64,000 nt of DNA from NCBI GenBank assembly GCA_015501075.1, contig JADNYJ010000004.1, forward strand, positions 1-64,000, given 5' to 3'. The stretch's first letter is position 1. Every line of letters begins with the position of its first letter. Shown here piece by piece: positions 44,787 through 57,019 of the stretch. Position numbers and translations under genes: made by a program. Under the pieces are notes generated by a model. That model was not told the origin of the DNA and ran no database searches. It worked only from the letters and a program-made list of their open reading frames with translations. The DNA comes from Gymnopilus junonius (Eukaryota; Basidiomycota; Agaricomycetes; Agaricales; Galerinaceae).

Positions 44787-45734
44787 ATGCCTCGCCTCTC
44801 TACTCGAACCCGCGCCGCTGCCTCCGCTCCCACTCGTCCCCTTCTGCAATACGCGCTCGCCTCGCCCAAGCGAACGCACCTTCACTCGAACCGACCCCCG
44901 CCCCTCTTCCTCTCGAACTAGAACAGAAGTCCGTCTCTCCCAGACGGACTCCTCCTCTGACTCACCCGATCCGAACGACGCTCCATTCAGAGGTACCCAC
45001 CTCCTATCCCTACGGTACACGCCCCCGTCCGTTCTGTTGAGGACTTCCTCAACTTACTCGACTTTGTCGATTTTCAACAGCTCACCCATAAGGAACTGGA
45101 ACAGTTCCTTCAACATCCCCGTCGTTATTCCACCGCCCTTGAGGTCCTTCAAAACGATCCCTTCCTCAGGGACACCCTCCGCCAGTTTAAACATGAAACG
45201 GACCGCACCGCACGCCACCGCGAAGTAGTCAAGGCGTCTCGAACAAAGTCGCTGCAATTGTTCGAGACTCTCATGCGCTTCCGACTCGAAAGAGTCATCA
45301 ACCCTCTCCTCGTCAGCAGCAGACGACGAGGAGAACGCCCTCCCACTTCTACGTCTGCTATTAGGTCGAGAGAACCTTCCACCCCCTCCCTTATAACGCC
45401 CCACAGACCCATCGCCGTTCCTCCTCGGACGAACGATTCGTCAACACCGTCTCCGTCGACGACCGTCCCCAGGACCCCTTCCGGCACGCTCCCTGCACCA
45501 CCCCCAACCACGCCGCCCGTCACCCCCCCGAAGACACCCCTCGCTACCATGCAGACGACCTCTGCCCAGAACGCCGCCCGTAACCACCCTCCTCCTACAC
45601 CGAATCCCCTTCTTTACCACCCGACCCCAGACTCCCTTCCGACCGGCCCGAACCCCGACGAACCCCCGACCGAGTCCACGACGGCGCTGCTTTGTTTGCA
45701 GCAGCGCGAACCACTGGCAGGCAGACTGCCGTAG
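44787..45734 (+). pseudogene. Extra Gypsy ORF between pol and the 3' LTR, unknown function
   Basis: From ATG 44787 (MPRLSTRTRAAASAPTRPLL) frames with coding-like composition extend to 45734 with shifts. The middle segment (about 45030-45330) reads LLDFVDFQQLTHKELEQFLQ, ALEVLQNDPFLRDTLRQFKH and LFETLMRFRLERVINPLLVS, clearly helical. A Pro/Thr/Ser-rich tail follows. It does not resemble gag, pol or a typical env; no signal peptide or membrane segment is evident. It may be an accessory protein or a captured host fragment. Confidence 0.5.
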
Positions 45735-45999
45735 CTACCGCTGCCGCCACTGCCGCCAGTATCGTCCTGGCCATAACTCATCGACTGTAGTCGACGACCG
45801 ATCCGACGAAGTGACGGGGAGTTCGTAGGCTATGCCTACGAATTCACGGAGAACAATTGGCGAACGTCGACGACATCGACAACACGCCAACGACTGGTAG
45901 ACGCGCACACGACAGCTGGCAGGGAGAAGACGCGGAGAAAACATGAGCGGTGAGCCCCATTATTGAAGCCAGGGGCTTCAATTCTTAGTAGGGGGGTAA

Positions 46000-46451
46000 T
46001 GTTACGACTCTCTTTCTGTTATCTTATCGCGCGCCCTCATTTTCTTTTCTTATCATTTATCGAACGATTACTATTTATAGTTTCTTCATGATCATCTTCC
46101 TCGCGAGATGATCATTCTCTTCTTACTTGTATGAGGACAATCTTCCCTTTCTGATCATCATCCCTTCCGCAGTACCCTATGATGATCATCCCCTTCCGAT
46201 TCCCCTTGTTTCGTCACCATTTCATTATATTATTATCAACCACAAATAACTATATAAACAGTAGCTAGACTACGATGTACATTAGCTTGTTCTTGAGAAA
46301 TACACATCTCTTGTAACATTCGAGACGAACTTGAACCACTAGGCATTCTTCTGTCGAAGACAATACCTAGCGGACTTCATCGAATGAACTCTACGACTAC
46401 TACGCCAGACCTTATCTTATCTGATTAGGTTCTGTCGTCAACGTCGTAACA
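46000..46451 (+). repeat. Gypsy 3' LTR
   Basis: 452 bp from TGTTACGACT to CGTAACA, preceded by a polypurine tract at about 45988-45999. It has about 22 CpG dinucleotides against about 11 in the 5' LTR at 38541. The difference implies that the two LTRs have different methylation or age histories. Confidence 0.9.
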
Positions 46452-46452
46452 G

Positions 46453-48018
46453 GCAGGACTGGTGTCCTTGCCAAGCACCCAGATATTGTCGATGAGATCA
46501 AGAAAACTCTCAAAGATCTTCGCACATCAGGATTCATTGTTAATGTACCTTTAGGGCACTCAATCATGCTAGGGGTTATCAGAAAGCACGACGCCAGTTT
46601 GCTCACCAATTTTAAATGCTCCGAGCGATATGTACATTCATTCTTCGAGAGCAGCATGAAGTGGTCCCCTCGAACTGCCACCCGTGCAGCTGCACATATT
46701 CCTCCCAATGCTACCGAGGTCTGTACTTGAACACATTTTCATCTTGTCTACGCAATGAAATGGGACAACATATCTCCATGACTGGTCATAAATGTTAATC
46801 AGGTCGGAAATTATATCCTCCCCAGCAGTTCAAGAACGTTTCATGACAAGGGAGCAGCTCAAGTCGACGCAGTGGCAAAGGATGAAAAGCGAGCTTACAC
46901 TCTTCTGGTTGCCTCAACACCTGCTGGCGACTTCCTTCCATTCCAGCAAGTCTGGGGTGGCCAATCGATCCGGTCAGTGCCTCAGCGCACTGCACCTGGA
47001 ATGGATGAAGCGCAGGCATGTGGTATGCATTTTGCATTTGCTCAGAGCTCTACAAGCCCTCGAAGTCACTTCAGTACACTGAAGACCATGAAAGAATGGA
47101 TTACCGAGATCCTTCAGCCCTACGTTCGCCAGGTCATAGAAGAGGAAGGTCTTGACGATGATCAGAAATGCATTCTCTATATAGACATTTACCCTGTTCA
47201 TGCAGGCAAACTGTTCAGAACTTACATGTTTGACAAACATCCCAATGTTATTCTAATCTTCATCCCAGGGAACTGCACCAGTGTCTTCCAACCTGCGGAT
47301 GTTGGTCTTCAGCATCCTATTAAACACCTTCTTAAGCAGCATCTGTTTGAATGGATGGCTGATATTCATGCTGAGAAGATAAAGGAAGGAGTCACACCTG
47401 AAGAGATTCGGATGGTCACTGAAGTTGGGCCATTGCGAGACGCCTCAGTAGCTGGCCTAATCCGTGTCGATGATTTCATGAAGACATATGAGGGGCATGA
47501 GCTGATTAAAAAGGTATGTCGAGGTTCCAGTGCTTCCCGGAATTTATTTGTCCTGATGAGCTTGCTTTTTACTCAAGGCTTGGGCTAAATCAGTTGCTGG
47601 TGAATGGTGTTTATCAGCAGAGAGTTTGATGAGCAAGAAAGCGCAGCAAGGACTTAATGAGTACCTCAAGACCGATCCTACACTCTTCGAAGAGATCAGA
47701 GCCCATTGCGGACGTGTCAAAGGCCTTGACAAGGTGGAAAACAATTGTGCCGAAAACAAGATGGATCCAGAGTGCTTTGATGATAGTGACATCCCTGTTC
47801 AGAATGTCATTGCAGCTACCATTGGTGAAGATCTGCCTGTACCTCCTGGGATCTGGATGGCACAGCACACAGTAGATGTGGTTGAGGTGGCGGATGAAGG
47901 TCTTTTGGCGGGCAGAGATGAGGAAAACGTGTGGGCTTTTGATGATGACGAGAGACAAGGCTTTGGTCTTGATTTGGAGTTGGAAGTGTCCGAATCAGGA
48001 CTGGACGGGTTGGCGTAG
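46453..48018 (+). pseudogene. DDE_1/pogo (CENP-B-like) transposase-derived gene, 5'-truncated
   Basis: Three exons (to 46718, 46803-47513, 47578-48018) join in frame. The segment starts abruptly at the LTR border with RTGVLAKHPDIVDEIKKTLK and ends after an acidic C-terminus at 48016-48018. Motifs of a DDE_1 nuclease are visible: CILYIDIYPVHAGKLF (second acidic position) and IFIPGNCTSVFQPADVGLQH (the P-N-C-T-S..QP.DVG block). No stops occur in the three exons. The N-terminal DNA-binding region is missing, apparently removed by or lying beyond the Gypsy element. Homologues occur as multicopy genes in Agaricomycetes. Whether this one was mobile or domesticated cannot be told. Confidence 0.7.
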
Positions 48019-48186
48019 AATTTTCGGCGATTTTTTCCGATTAAATTAACCTTTTTCGAGAATATTTACATGTCATGATTTCTATTAGCAACCGACCCTC
48101 CGTGAGCCGTGACGTCACGGCGAATTAACCACCCAACCGGGGGTCCGTGACCCATGACAGTTGCCTCCATACATGCACGGACAGTA

Positions 48187-50834
48187 GTTCGGTATCCTCT
48201 GAGGGCATCAGTGGATATGTCTTGAAGACCTTTGGTTGAAAACCTTCTTTGAGTTCAATCTTATGGTCCCAAGATCAAGATTTGGGGAATCAGTTGGTGG
48301 TGTCTTTATTGAAGATGTCCAAGTATTCATGGTATTCCAGTGGGATCATTTCCTTGAGTGGCTTTTCTTTCTTCTTTGTATTGTGTTTCTGAGCAAAGAT
48401 TTGTGAGGAAGTCAGCTTCACATTGATCCAGATTTTGTTGTCATCCTTAGGGATGTTCCAAATCTCCTTCATTTCCAGAAGGGGTTTGTTACCTAAAAAG
48501 GAAATGATTAAGTCCAAAGAGTCATCCAGCTGATTGACTTGTTGGATTTCCTCATTGAGTACTTCTTCTATTTGGGAAGTAGTACTAATCTCCCTGTTGA
48601 GTTTAATGTGTCCACTTTTCCAGTTGATGTCTGGGTTGTTTTCTTCGAACCAGGGAAAACCAAGAATAACCTTCTGCTTTCCTAGGCCAGTAACCAGTAG
48701 TCATTCCATTCAGGGTTGTCCATCAATGTCGAGCTTTAGATCAACATAGCATTTGATGGTTCCCTTTTTGTTCAGGGTTCCATCTATGTTGAAGACTCAA
48801 ATTTCCTTTTCCAGTGGTTTCGTTTCCAGGTTGTGTTTCTTTGTGAAGTTCTGGTCAATGAACTTCCCTTTTGCTCCAGTGTCTCCTAGAGTGGATCCAA
48901 TGATTTTCGTTCTGTTCTCAGTCTCGAATGAAAAGGGCAATTGGAGTGATTTATTTTCAATTTGAGCTGAGACTACAGAATAAATATCTAAGGAAGGAGT
49001 TGCATACGTTGGTCTCATGCATCTCCTTATTGAAAACCCTCTTGGTCTCCCATTTCGTACACTTCTTTGTGTTCTTCTTCGGTAAGGTCCTGCATGAGGG
49101 ACCTGATGTGCATGTGGAGCACTTTCCCTTTGAGGGGGTTCTTCTTCGGCAGAGGGTTCCTCCTGTTCTTGCCCTTCTTGGGACAGTCTCTTGAGACATG
49201 TCCAGGCTTCTTGCATTGGAAGCAGAGCCCCTTTCTCATGAGCTCACTTTGTTCTTCCTGGATCATGGCATTGATGTCAATTTTGTCAACATCCATAGTG
49301 TTTGGGTCTTGGTGAGTCATTCAGGATGCTGGCACATGGTAGTGTGGGGCAGGGGTTCCTCTGGCAATGTTAGCCCACCAAGTCTTTCATTCGGTTGGCA
49401 CTTGGGCAGTATTTTTGCCCAGGAGATGCACCAGGTTCATTTGATGGGTATCATACTTGATAGCTTTCTGTTGCCAGGCAGCAAGTATGGTTGGGAGTAT
49501 GTCAAGTCCCATTATCTTTTCCTGAAGCCAAGTGTTCAGGGCATTCATGTAATAGTCAACTAGGACACTTTCATTCCCAGTTGTGGGAATCTTGGCAGTC
49601 TTGACTAGTTCATTGAACTTGGTGTTAAGTTCAGTGGCTGAAGCTTTTCCCTGCTTCAGGTTTCATAGATCAAAGAATGCATGATCTTTTGTTTTGGTTG
49701 GCTTGAAGGCAGCTTCAAATTCTTTCTCAAAGTCTACAGCAGAGCCATAGGTTTTGGTTTTCATTCCAGTGGGTACTCCCGCGGCATTCACATTATCTTT
49801 GATGTGATCTTCTCTCCAAGCCTTCTTCCAGGCTTCAGCTTCACCTCCTTTGAGAAGTCCAAGTGTGAACATGATCTTCTTGATGTCTGTGTTGTAAATA
49901 TCGCTGTTGAGTTCAAGGTAATCACCCAGGTCTTGGGTGAACATCTTGACTTTAGAATGGTCTCCAGAAAAGGGTTGAGGGATAATTCCTAATCCTTTTC
50001 CATTGGAGGAGGTGGGAGTGGCAGGGGCAGTGTCAGAAGATTCTCCTGGCATTTCAGGTTCATTTGTGGGGTAGAAGATGGGTTGAGATCTGAGTAGAGT
50101 ATCTAACAAAGATTCAAAGTCATGTCTTAGTATGCCAGGTTCTTGGATGGTAGATCCAAAGAGAGTTGATTGGGTCAATGGAGATTCGTCTCCTTCGGGT
50201 GGTGTTTCAAAAGCGTTGGATGCTCCTGAGCCAGAGGTTCAGTCGGGGTTTGGGTCAGAGAATTCTTTGTTACTAGAGATAGTGGTGAATCATCCTTTTC
50301 TTCGAGCCATAGTGTCGGCAGATAATGCTTGCTAGGCAGAAGCATTGGATGAGGTGGGAGCTTGTTCTTTTGTTATGACATTGACAATAGAACTTTAATC
50401 TGATAAGATAAAGTCTAGTGTAGTAGTCATAGAGTTCATTTCAATGAAGTCCACTAAGGTATTGTCTTCAACAGAAGATTGCCTTAGTAGTTCAAGTTCA
50501 CTCTGATTGTTACAAGAGAGTTATATTCTCAAGAACAAGCTAAAGAATACAGTAGGCTAGCTATGGTTTATATACTATTTGTGGTTGATAATAATATAAA
50601 TGAAATGGTAACAAAATGAGGGGAATTGGAAGGGATGATCATCACAGAGATACTGCAGAAGGGGTGATGATCAGAAAGGAAAGATTGTCTGCATATATGA
50701 TGAGTAAGAGAAAGAATGATCATCTTTATGAAGAAAGATGATCATGATGAAAATCTATATAAATAACAATTCATTCAAAAATGATAAGAAAAATGAGGGC
50801 AGGTGATAAGATAAAGAAATGAGGAATCATAACA
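48187..50834 (-). mobile_element. Second Gypsy copy, 5' fragment, opposite strand
   Basis: Same family as 38541-46451. It has an LTR at 50371-50834 (464 bp, TGTTATGA...TCATAACA read on the minus strand). gag follows (49663-50178, open for 171 codons from MTQSTLFGSTIQEPGILRHD to a stop), then the zinc knuckle CFQCKKPGHVSRDC (49027-49320), protease (LGDTGAKGKFID, 48797-49216) and the start of pol ([20 protein letters not shown]). Homology ends abruptly at about 48187 within the region before the RT. The LTR has no CpG at all, against 11 and 22 in the two other LTRs. Confidence 0.9.
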
Positions 50835-53459
50835 GTGATGGTCTCATTTCTTTTTTTTCCAGGGAGTGATATGGATGATGACCTCAGCAAATCTGAACTG
50901 ACCACTGCAGTTTCTGCAGACATTGCCATGCCCCTGGCCCTGATCAATGACAGCAGCACCAATACTTCCACTGGCCTGAAGACTTCAGTGTCTCTGCCAC
51001 AACTAAACACCACTCCTAGTCCAAGTCATGTCATGATGCTGGACTTGTCGCATTGATCTTCCAACTTCATAATGCATGATGGAGGTTCATGTGACTCTTT
51101 CCTTCCATTATGATGCATGAACAAGTCACGTCTCTCTTTGTTGATTCCTTCCTCTGGGAAAGTTGAGGGACTGAATCAACTTGATCTCTCAACTTTCCCA
51201 CTTGACTTTTTCTCTCAACCTCCTGTCCCTGCATTGGAGTCTTAAATCAACATCTGGCCTATGGACTTCTGCACATAGTGCAAAGGCAAGGAGCCTGTGT
51301 TGAGCCTATGCCTGCTATCACCAACAGCATGACCTCCATTCCTCAGATGGAGCTAATGGCCCAACATCACCCCAGATCTCACCATGGGCATGCAGCTCCC
51401 TTAAGCTAACATGAATTTGAAGCTACCACCCTCTCAACAGATTTGCAGTGACCACCATCTACAATCCTCAGCTGAAACCTAATGCTGAGATTCTTCTATT
51501 TTTTTCATTATGCATTCCATCTCTTATAACTATACCTACTGTACATGCTTGAAAGAGCAAGTCGTAGCTGGCTCATTGATCATCTTCGACCACTTGTATT
51601 TATGCTCTGATAATATTAATAAATTTGATGAGTTTGAATCATGTGACAAGTAACCTTGCCTGACCTATTATTGTCAACATTAGCCTTTGTCTTTGCTCTC
51701 CATTCTCTATTCTTTTGTTCCACAAAGCTCAATTACAGCCAGGAAAATGAGCACATTTAGTACCCCTACTCAACCATCAGAGGTAGATTTCTATAGTGAC
51801 CTAGAGGATTTATATGTTTCTAACTTTGAATAGAATGCTTCTCTACCTGACTCTCAAAAGAGCTTACGACCTTGGCATTTCCCCAACAACAATGAATGGT
51901 ACTTATACCATAATCAACATCCACCAAATCCAAGCTATGTCATATGTATTCAGTTATTTCTCTGCCTTGCTGGTAATTGATTCATATTGCACCAGCATAT
52001 GAGAGACTTCTCACCACATTATACAAGAACATATAACTGGCCAATGCCTTTGAATTCAAATTATGAAGAGAAACCCTTGATTGAATCAAGTCCAGTACTC
52101 CTGAGGTACAAACCTTCTAATGCCCTCATCTGCCATTACCCAGATCCTATGGAAGAAGAGGAAAGACCCAGGTCCCCTCTGGACCATGTGTGTCCAAATT
52201 CTCTAAAGAAAGGACTGCATAATTCTACAAAAGATGCTCAATCTTTAACTTTAGAGGCTGCCTCCCAAACTACATTAACCATTACTGTGATTTCCTTGCC
52301 CATCACACAAGGCAAAAGCTCTCCTCCAATCTTGGAGCCTCCCATCCCTATGCCTAACCTGACCTACATTTCAGAAATCAGACCCTCTCCTTTTCAATCT
52401 TCAAGGTGTGGTTCCCATCAGAAGGATGGCTCAAATCTCTGGAAGATTTGGAAACTCAAAGCTAAGATAAGTTTCCTTAATTCCAAGCTCCAGGAGCTCA
52501 ATCATCTCCTTCACTGGCACCCAGAAAAGAAGTCCAGCCCAGCATGAAGGATCAAGAGGAAGTTGAACATGGTCACTCTTGAATTACAGCATCAGTGTTT
52601 CAAGTTGTCTTATAGAGAGATTTATCTTAATAATTAGGGTCCTGCTCTTTAGCATTGTTATCCATTTTATAATTTCTATATACTCAATTTTTTCTTCTTA
52701 TAATCTAATCCTCGACTATGCATAAAAATATGGAATTATTAGAAATTTCACTAGCCAAGATGTGATGGCATTTAGTTGAGAAAGTTGACTGGAATCTGTC
52801 AGCTTTTATCAACTGATGCAAATAATGCCTTTCTTTTCTCTACTTTTATGAACTTTTGGACATTGCCTCTTGCTCTCCATAGTCCTTTAACACTCATTGT
52901 CCTGACCATCTCATATTGGGTGTGCTATACCCTTCTCTTCTCCCCAGAGGCCGATGCAATTATCCTTGAATTTGAGGAGCAAGATAATGGAGAAAGACAT
53001 CAGAGAACAGTCTAGATGTTCCTCTTTCGAATCTGTCTTATCAGACACCCCTACCCTCCTTCTCCTTGACTGGGAGACTGACAATGGTGAGGCAGTTTGG
53101 GTTCTGCTTTATTTGCTACCTTTGCTTATTCTATTTTCAATGAAGCAGTTGGCTCAGTCATAAGCTATGAAGGCTGGGTAGCATACCACCTTGCTTTCAT
53201 TGGTTTCTGGGAAAATATCTTGGGCAGAAAACATGAGCATGCTTTATATACAGACATGTCTAAAGTTTTCTCACTTATTTTTATGTAGTGTTCAGAAGAA
53301 AACCAGATAAATTCATCATCTGGAAACATGTTCAGCATTGCTGCCCCTAATCACGAACAATTAATTCGACTCATCTCCTGCTGCTTTCAAGTCCTGCTTC
53401 AACTTTGCTCTGCTATTCACTCCTTTTGCTTTCCACTTGCTTCACTTATACCATGTATC
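50835..53459. other. CpG-poor sequence, no gene recognised
   Basis: Low-complexity, CT-rich, CpG-depleted DNA. The longest plus frame (51987-52547, about 186 codons, Pro/Ser-rich) and frames at 50835-51056 and 52776-53163 have no recognisable domains and might be remnants of transposon N-terminal regions. A short intron-like signal (TTTTTTCCAG, about 50863) precedes one of them. Confidence 0.35.
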
Positions 53460-54520
53460 CCTCAGCAGACAAAGTTTATGGCCATGTGCCCAGTTCAAAT
53501 CCCACATTCCATCTAGATTCTAGTGGCAATACTGTAATGGGAGATCCCAGTGATAATAATACTGTTATGCAAGAAACAACACCCAACTTTGCACCCTTCA
53601 ACTCTGAACTTGATTGAAGATTTGCAGAGTGGGCAGTGAAAGATGGACCAGGCCAGAAGGCCATAGATCACTTGCTAACTATTCCTGGGGTATGTTGTGC
53701 AATATACACTCATTAGTTACCTTCTGAAAAAACTTTGTTTTCCAGGTCCAAGAGAAACTTGGACTCTCTTACAACAACATATGTGCCTTACTCCAAAAGG
53801 TTGATTCTGTCCCAGATTGTGCTGGTCAGTGGCAAACAAGGGAGCTTTCCTTCAGGGACAAACCTGATGAGAAGTATACTATATGTTTTTGAGATCCCAT
53901 CAAGGCCATCAAAACACTCTTTGCGGATCCAGCATTTGAAAATGATCATGTGTATGGGCCAAAAAAGGTTTACACAGATTCCTCCAAATCTTCAAGGATT
54001 TTCTCTGAAATGTGTACCAGAAAGTGGTGGCATGCCATTCAGGTAAGCCTTCTACAAATTGGGGAAAGATGTAGTGTTTTATTCAAACTTCTTCAAGTAT
54101 CTTCTACCAGAGGGAGCAACAATCGCACCTATCATCCTTGCTACTGACAAGACACAACTGACACAGTTTTCTGGTGGAAAATCTGTGTATCCAGTCTATC
54201 TGACAATCGGAAATTTACCAAAGGCAATACAATGAAAACCTAGCAAAAATGCCTGCATTTTAATTGCTTACCTTTCTGTGGAAAAGCTCAATTGATCAAA
54301 GATGACAGAGTTCAAACATCACTCAAGGGTTCAATGCCTTTTTCATGAGGCAATGAGAATTGTCTTGGAGCCACTGAAGAAGGCTGGAAAAGAAGGCATC
54401 AGAATGAGATGCAGTAATGGGGACATCCATCTGTTAGACTTGCACAAATAAGCAAGGATCTGTGTAGTTAACACAGCTCAACCAACTTGGCTTGTGGGCC
54501 ACTGCATCGCATGGCATGAC
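53460..54520 (+). pseudogene. Plavaka-like transposase, degraded fragment
   Basis: Pieces of a Plavaka-type transposase, a family abundant in Agaricomycetes. They include FAEWAVKDGPGQKAIDHLLT, VQEKLGLSYNNICALLQKVD, GQWQTRELSFRDKPDEKYTI, KWWHAIQ before a GTAAGC donor at 54039, then LLPEGATIAPIILATDKTQL with TQFSGGKSVYPVYLTIGNLP. Stops and frame shifts occur throughout (for example TGA at 53615-53617 and a stop after LPKAI at about 54232). The catalytic region downstream is missing, and sequence identity dies out about 50 bp before the Helitron reading frame begins. Confidence 0.75.
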
Positions 54521-54529
54521 TGAGTCCTA

Positions 54530-57019
54530 CTACTCTTCTAGTACATAGATAGCAGCTGAAGCAACCCTCCCATGAGCAAATGATATATCTGGGGTGTTGG
54601 TTGAAAAAGTTCCATCATAACTTAAATTCCCATTATCTAGCATACCATCATAATACCAAATCTGACCATCAGATTTAATAATTCTTGCAGTAAAATGTGC
54701 TTGGCCAAAATAAATAACACCAGCCAAGGAGTACTTATAGAAGGTATCACCTTGTACTATATCAAAAGAATTATCAATATGCAAATCATGTCCAGAAAAT
54801 TCAAAAGCAAGGAGCGAAGGGATATTAACAATGTCATGTTGAGTATATCGCTGTTCATTACAATCAGGGCAAACTTGATCTTTGTTTAGCTCATGCTTAT
54901 GTGCAGCCCATTCTCTAATTGAATGATGAGGTCGTGTACTGAGTATTAGACAACTGTATCTGGTGGTTATAAAGTGTATATGATTATTAGGGCATGTATA
55001 ATATGTACAATGTATAACATTATCCACCTTTAGAAGTGCCACAAAAACATGCTCCAAAGAAGTATATCTCCCAAATGCCATGTTTGTAGGATTAAATTTT
55101 TGCAGTTTGTGGCGCACTGCATCTCTACCATTATCTAGACTTTTGCCTTTTTTTTCATAGGATATAAAACCCCTGTTCAACAGCTTCATATATTCATTAC
55201 CTGTTCCTTGGAAGCACTGCTTCCATTTACTTTGATCCCTGCACCATATGGAAAATAATATGGTAAATATTGAGTCATAGGCACAACTATTGTTGCTCCA
55301 CTTGAGACCACAAGGAATGATGTAGTGATTGGGAGACACCAAGGCAGGGGGGGTTGATATCTTGGTTCGTTTCTTAGGTTTTTTAGATGCATCTGCATGT
55401 CTTCCTTTCCTTTTAGAACCAGTCTTATCTGTGGCTTGCTTGTTGAAGTCTTCAAAGTGTACATCAGTAAAATCATCCACCAAATAAATATCATATACAC
55501 CAGACTCAATAAAAGGCTCACATTTTGACCACTGGATGGCAGGATGCACAGCCTTTGGAACATAATGCAAACCTTTCCATTTCTGAAATGTCTGAATCAG
55601 ACAATTTCTTGTGTCTCCATAAACCTTTGTACTTAACTTGCCCAAATACGTTAGATTGGTTATTTCATCTAATAACTCCAGCTCTCTTAACTCTTGGCGA
55701 AGGCCACCTGAGATTTTTTTCCCCGAAATCTTATGCTCATCAAATCCTTGTAAAATGATAGTACCCTTTGCAGTAGAACTGTGTGATAAGGCAGTGTAAT
55801 ATGCCTGATGTGTATTTAGATTGTTGAGATCAGCACTATTAACATCTCTGGTTTTTCCCTGAGAAACAAAATCAGTTATCGCAAAATTTACAAGCACCTC
55901 AGCTTGTGTGCGATAAATTAGAACTGTGTCATCATTTGGCAAAGAGGCAGAGATTGCCACCTTTGATGGCACAATCGGTACAACATTTTCTGGAAGGCCT
56001 TCAAATTGTACTAATGATGGAGGGTCCTTCAACTCAACAAATAGTGTATCCAGTACCTGTTGACCTCTGCTGCCTTTTTTAGACTGCCAGCCATGGACAA
56101 AGCCTTCTTGGCCTCTTGTCATACAAAGCTCAGTTGCATAATTGGTTCTTATCATTATAGGAAGTCCAATACATAAAGACAATTTACCAGCAATATGTTT
56201 GTCAGTAGATGAGGGAGGAAGTGACCACATACCTTCTTGCATTTCATCTGTAATACATGTAACACGCTTAATATTAGTTGAATTTTCCTTATCAGAATTA
56301 CCAGACCTAGGTTGATCATCTGAATAAAAATCCGTCAATGTTTGTTTTGTCTCTTGAGCAAATTGAATGGCACCAAGTCTATTAATTTCATCTTTGTGTA
56401 GATTCCTTGCAGTAATTATGGATACATTGCGAAATTCATCATCACAAACAGAGTGACCATCAGGGCTTTGAGATGATATCAATGTATGCAAAAAGTTAAT
56501 GTCATCTATTGTACAAGCCTTGTATCTCATATTTTCTAATGCAGTACGCAATTTTGAATCAGCCTCACTCTGTGTTTTTTGTCTCATATTTTGATGGAGA
56601 ATGACAACAGTGGTTACTTGATGCCACAATGCCTTTCCTACAGCTTGTTCCTGTGATCGAGAGTTGGTGGCAGTGGATCCAATAGACTGAGAATATAATG
56701 AGATAGCTTCACCTCCCATTGCAGGAGCTAGCTGAGTAAAGTCACCAGAGAAAACCATATTTAGACCTCCAAAGGGAACATATGACCATTCAAACACTTT
56801 AGCCAGTTGGCTGTTTATTCTGAATAAATCCCGAGCAGACAACATAGACACTTCATCAAAAAAAATATACTCAACACCTCTTAATTTTGACTTGATCTCA
56901 CCCAGTTTCATATTAGACATGCATTCATTTATGCCAAATACAGAATGATAAGTATTCCCTCCAAGCAAGGCTGCTGCACTACCAGTTGGGGCAACAATAA
57001 CAAACCGGTGAGATTCATT
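54530..57019 (-). pseudogene. Helitron helicase C-half fused to a cysteine-protease-like domain
   Basis: Pif1-like helicase motifs follow in order: motif Ia APTGSAAALLGGNTYHS, motif II YIFFDEVSMLSARD, motif III MVFSGDFTQLAPAMGG, motif IV VVILHQNMR, and motif VI YYTALSHSSTAKGT. The C-terminal approx. 240 residues (from about 55290 to 54530) form a separate domain. It starts CGLKWSNNSCAYDSIFTILF, which looks like the cysteine box of a papain/USP-type protease, and ends with AHFTARIIKSDGQIWYYDGM, the matching histidine box. A CPNNH...CPDC zinc-like insert lies between them. The frame of this segment is open for 812 codons. Confidence 0.85.

Larger units (their letters stand above)
38541..46451 (+). 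mobile_element. Ty3/Gypsy LTR retrotransposon (chromovirus type), decayed
   Basis: A 7.9-kb element with LTRs at both ends, gag, protease, reverse transcriptase, RNase H, integrase with chromodomain, and an extra ORF before the 3' LTR. Every coding region carries stops or frame shifts, and a MITE is nested in gag. A polypurine tract AGTAGGGGGGTAA precedes the 3' LTR. No target duplication is visible: the bases before the 5' LTR are TCTCA and those after the 3' LTR are GGCAG. The two LTRs differ strongly in CpG content. A chimeric origin by recombination between copies is likely. Confidence 0.9.

Noticed and set aside
44787..45734. Envelope gene making the Gypsy element a retrovirus-like errantivirus
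   Set aside because: No signal peptide, no transmembrane segment and no fusion-peptide-like stretch visible; the Pro/Thr-rich tail and helical core do not support an env.
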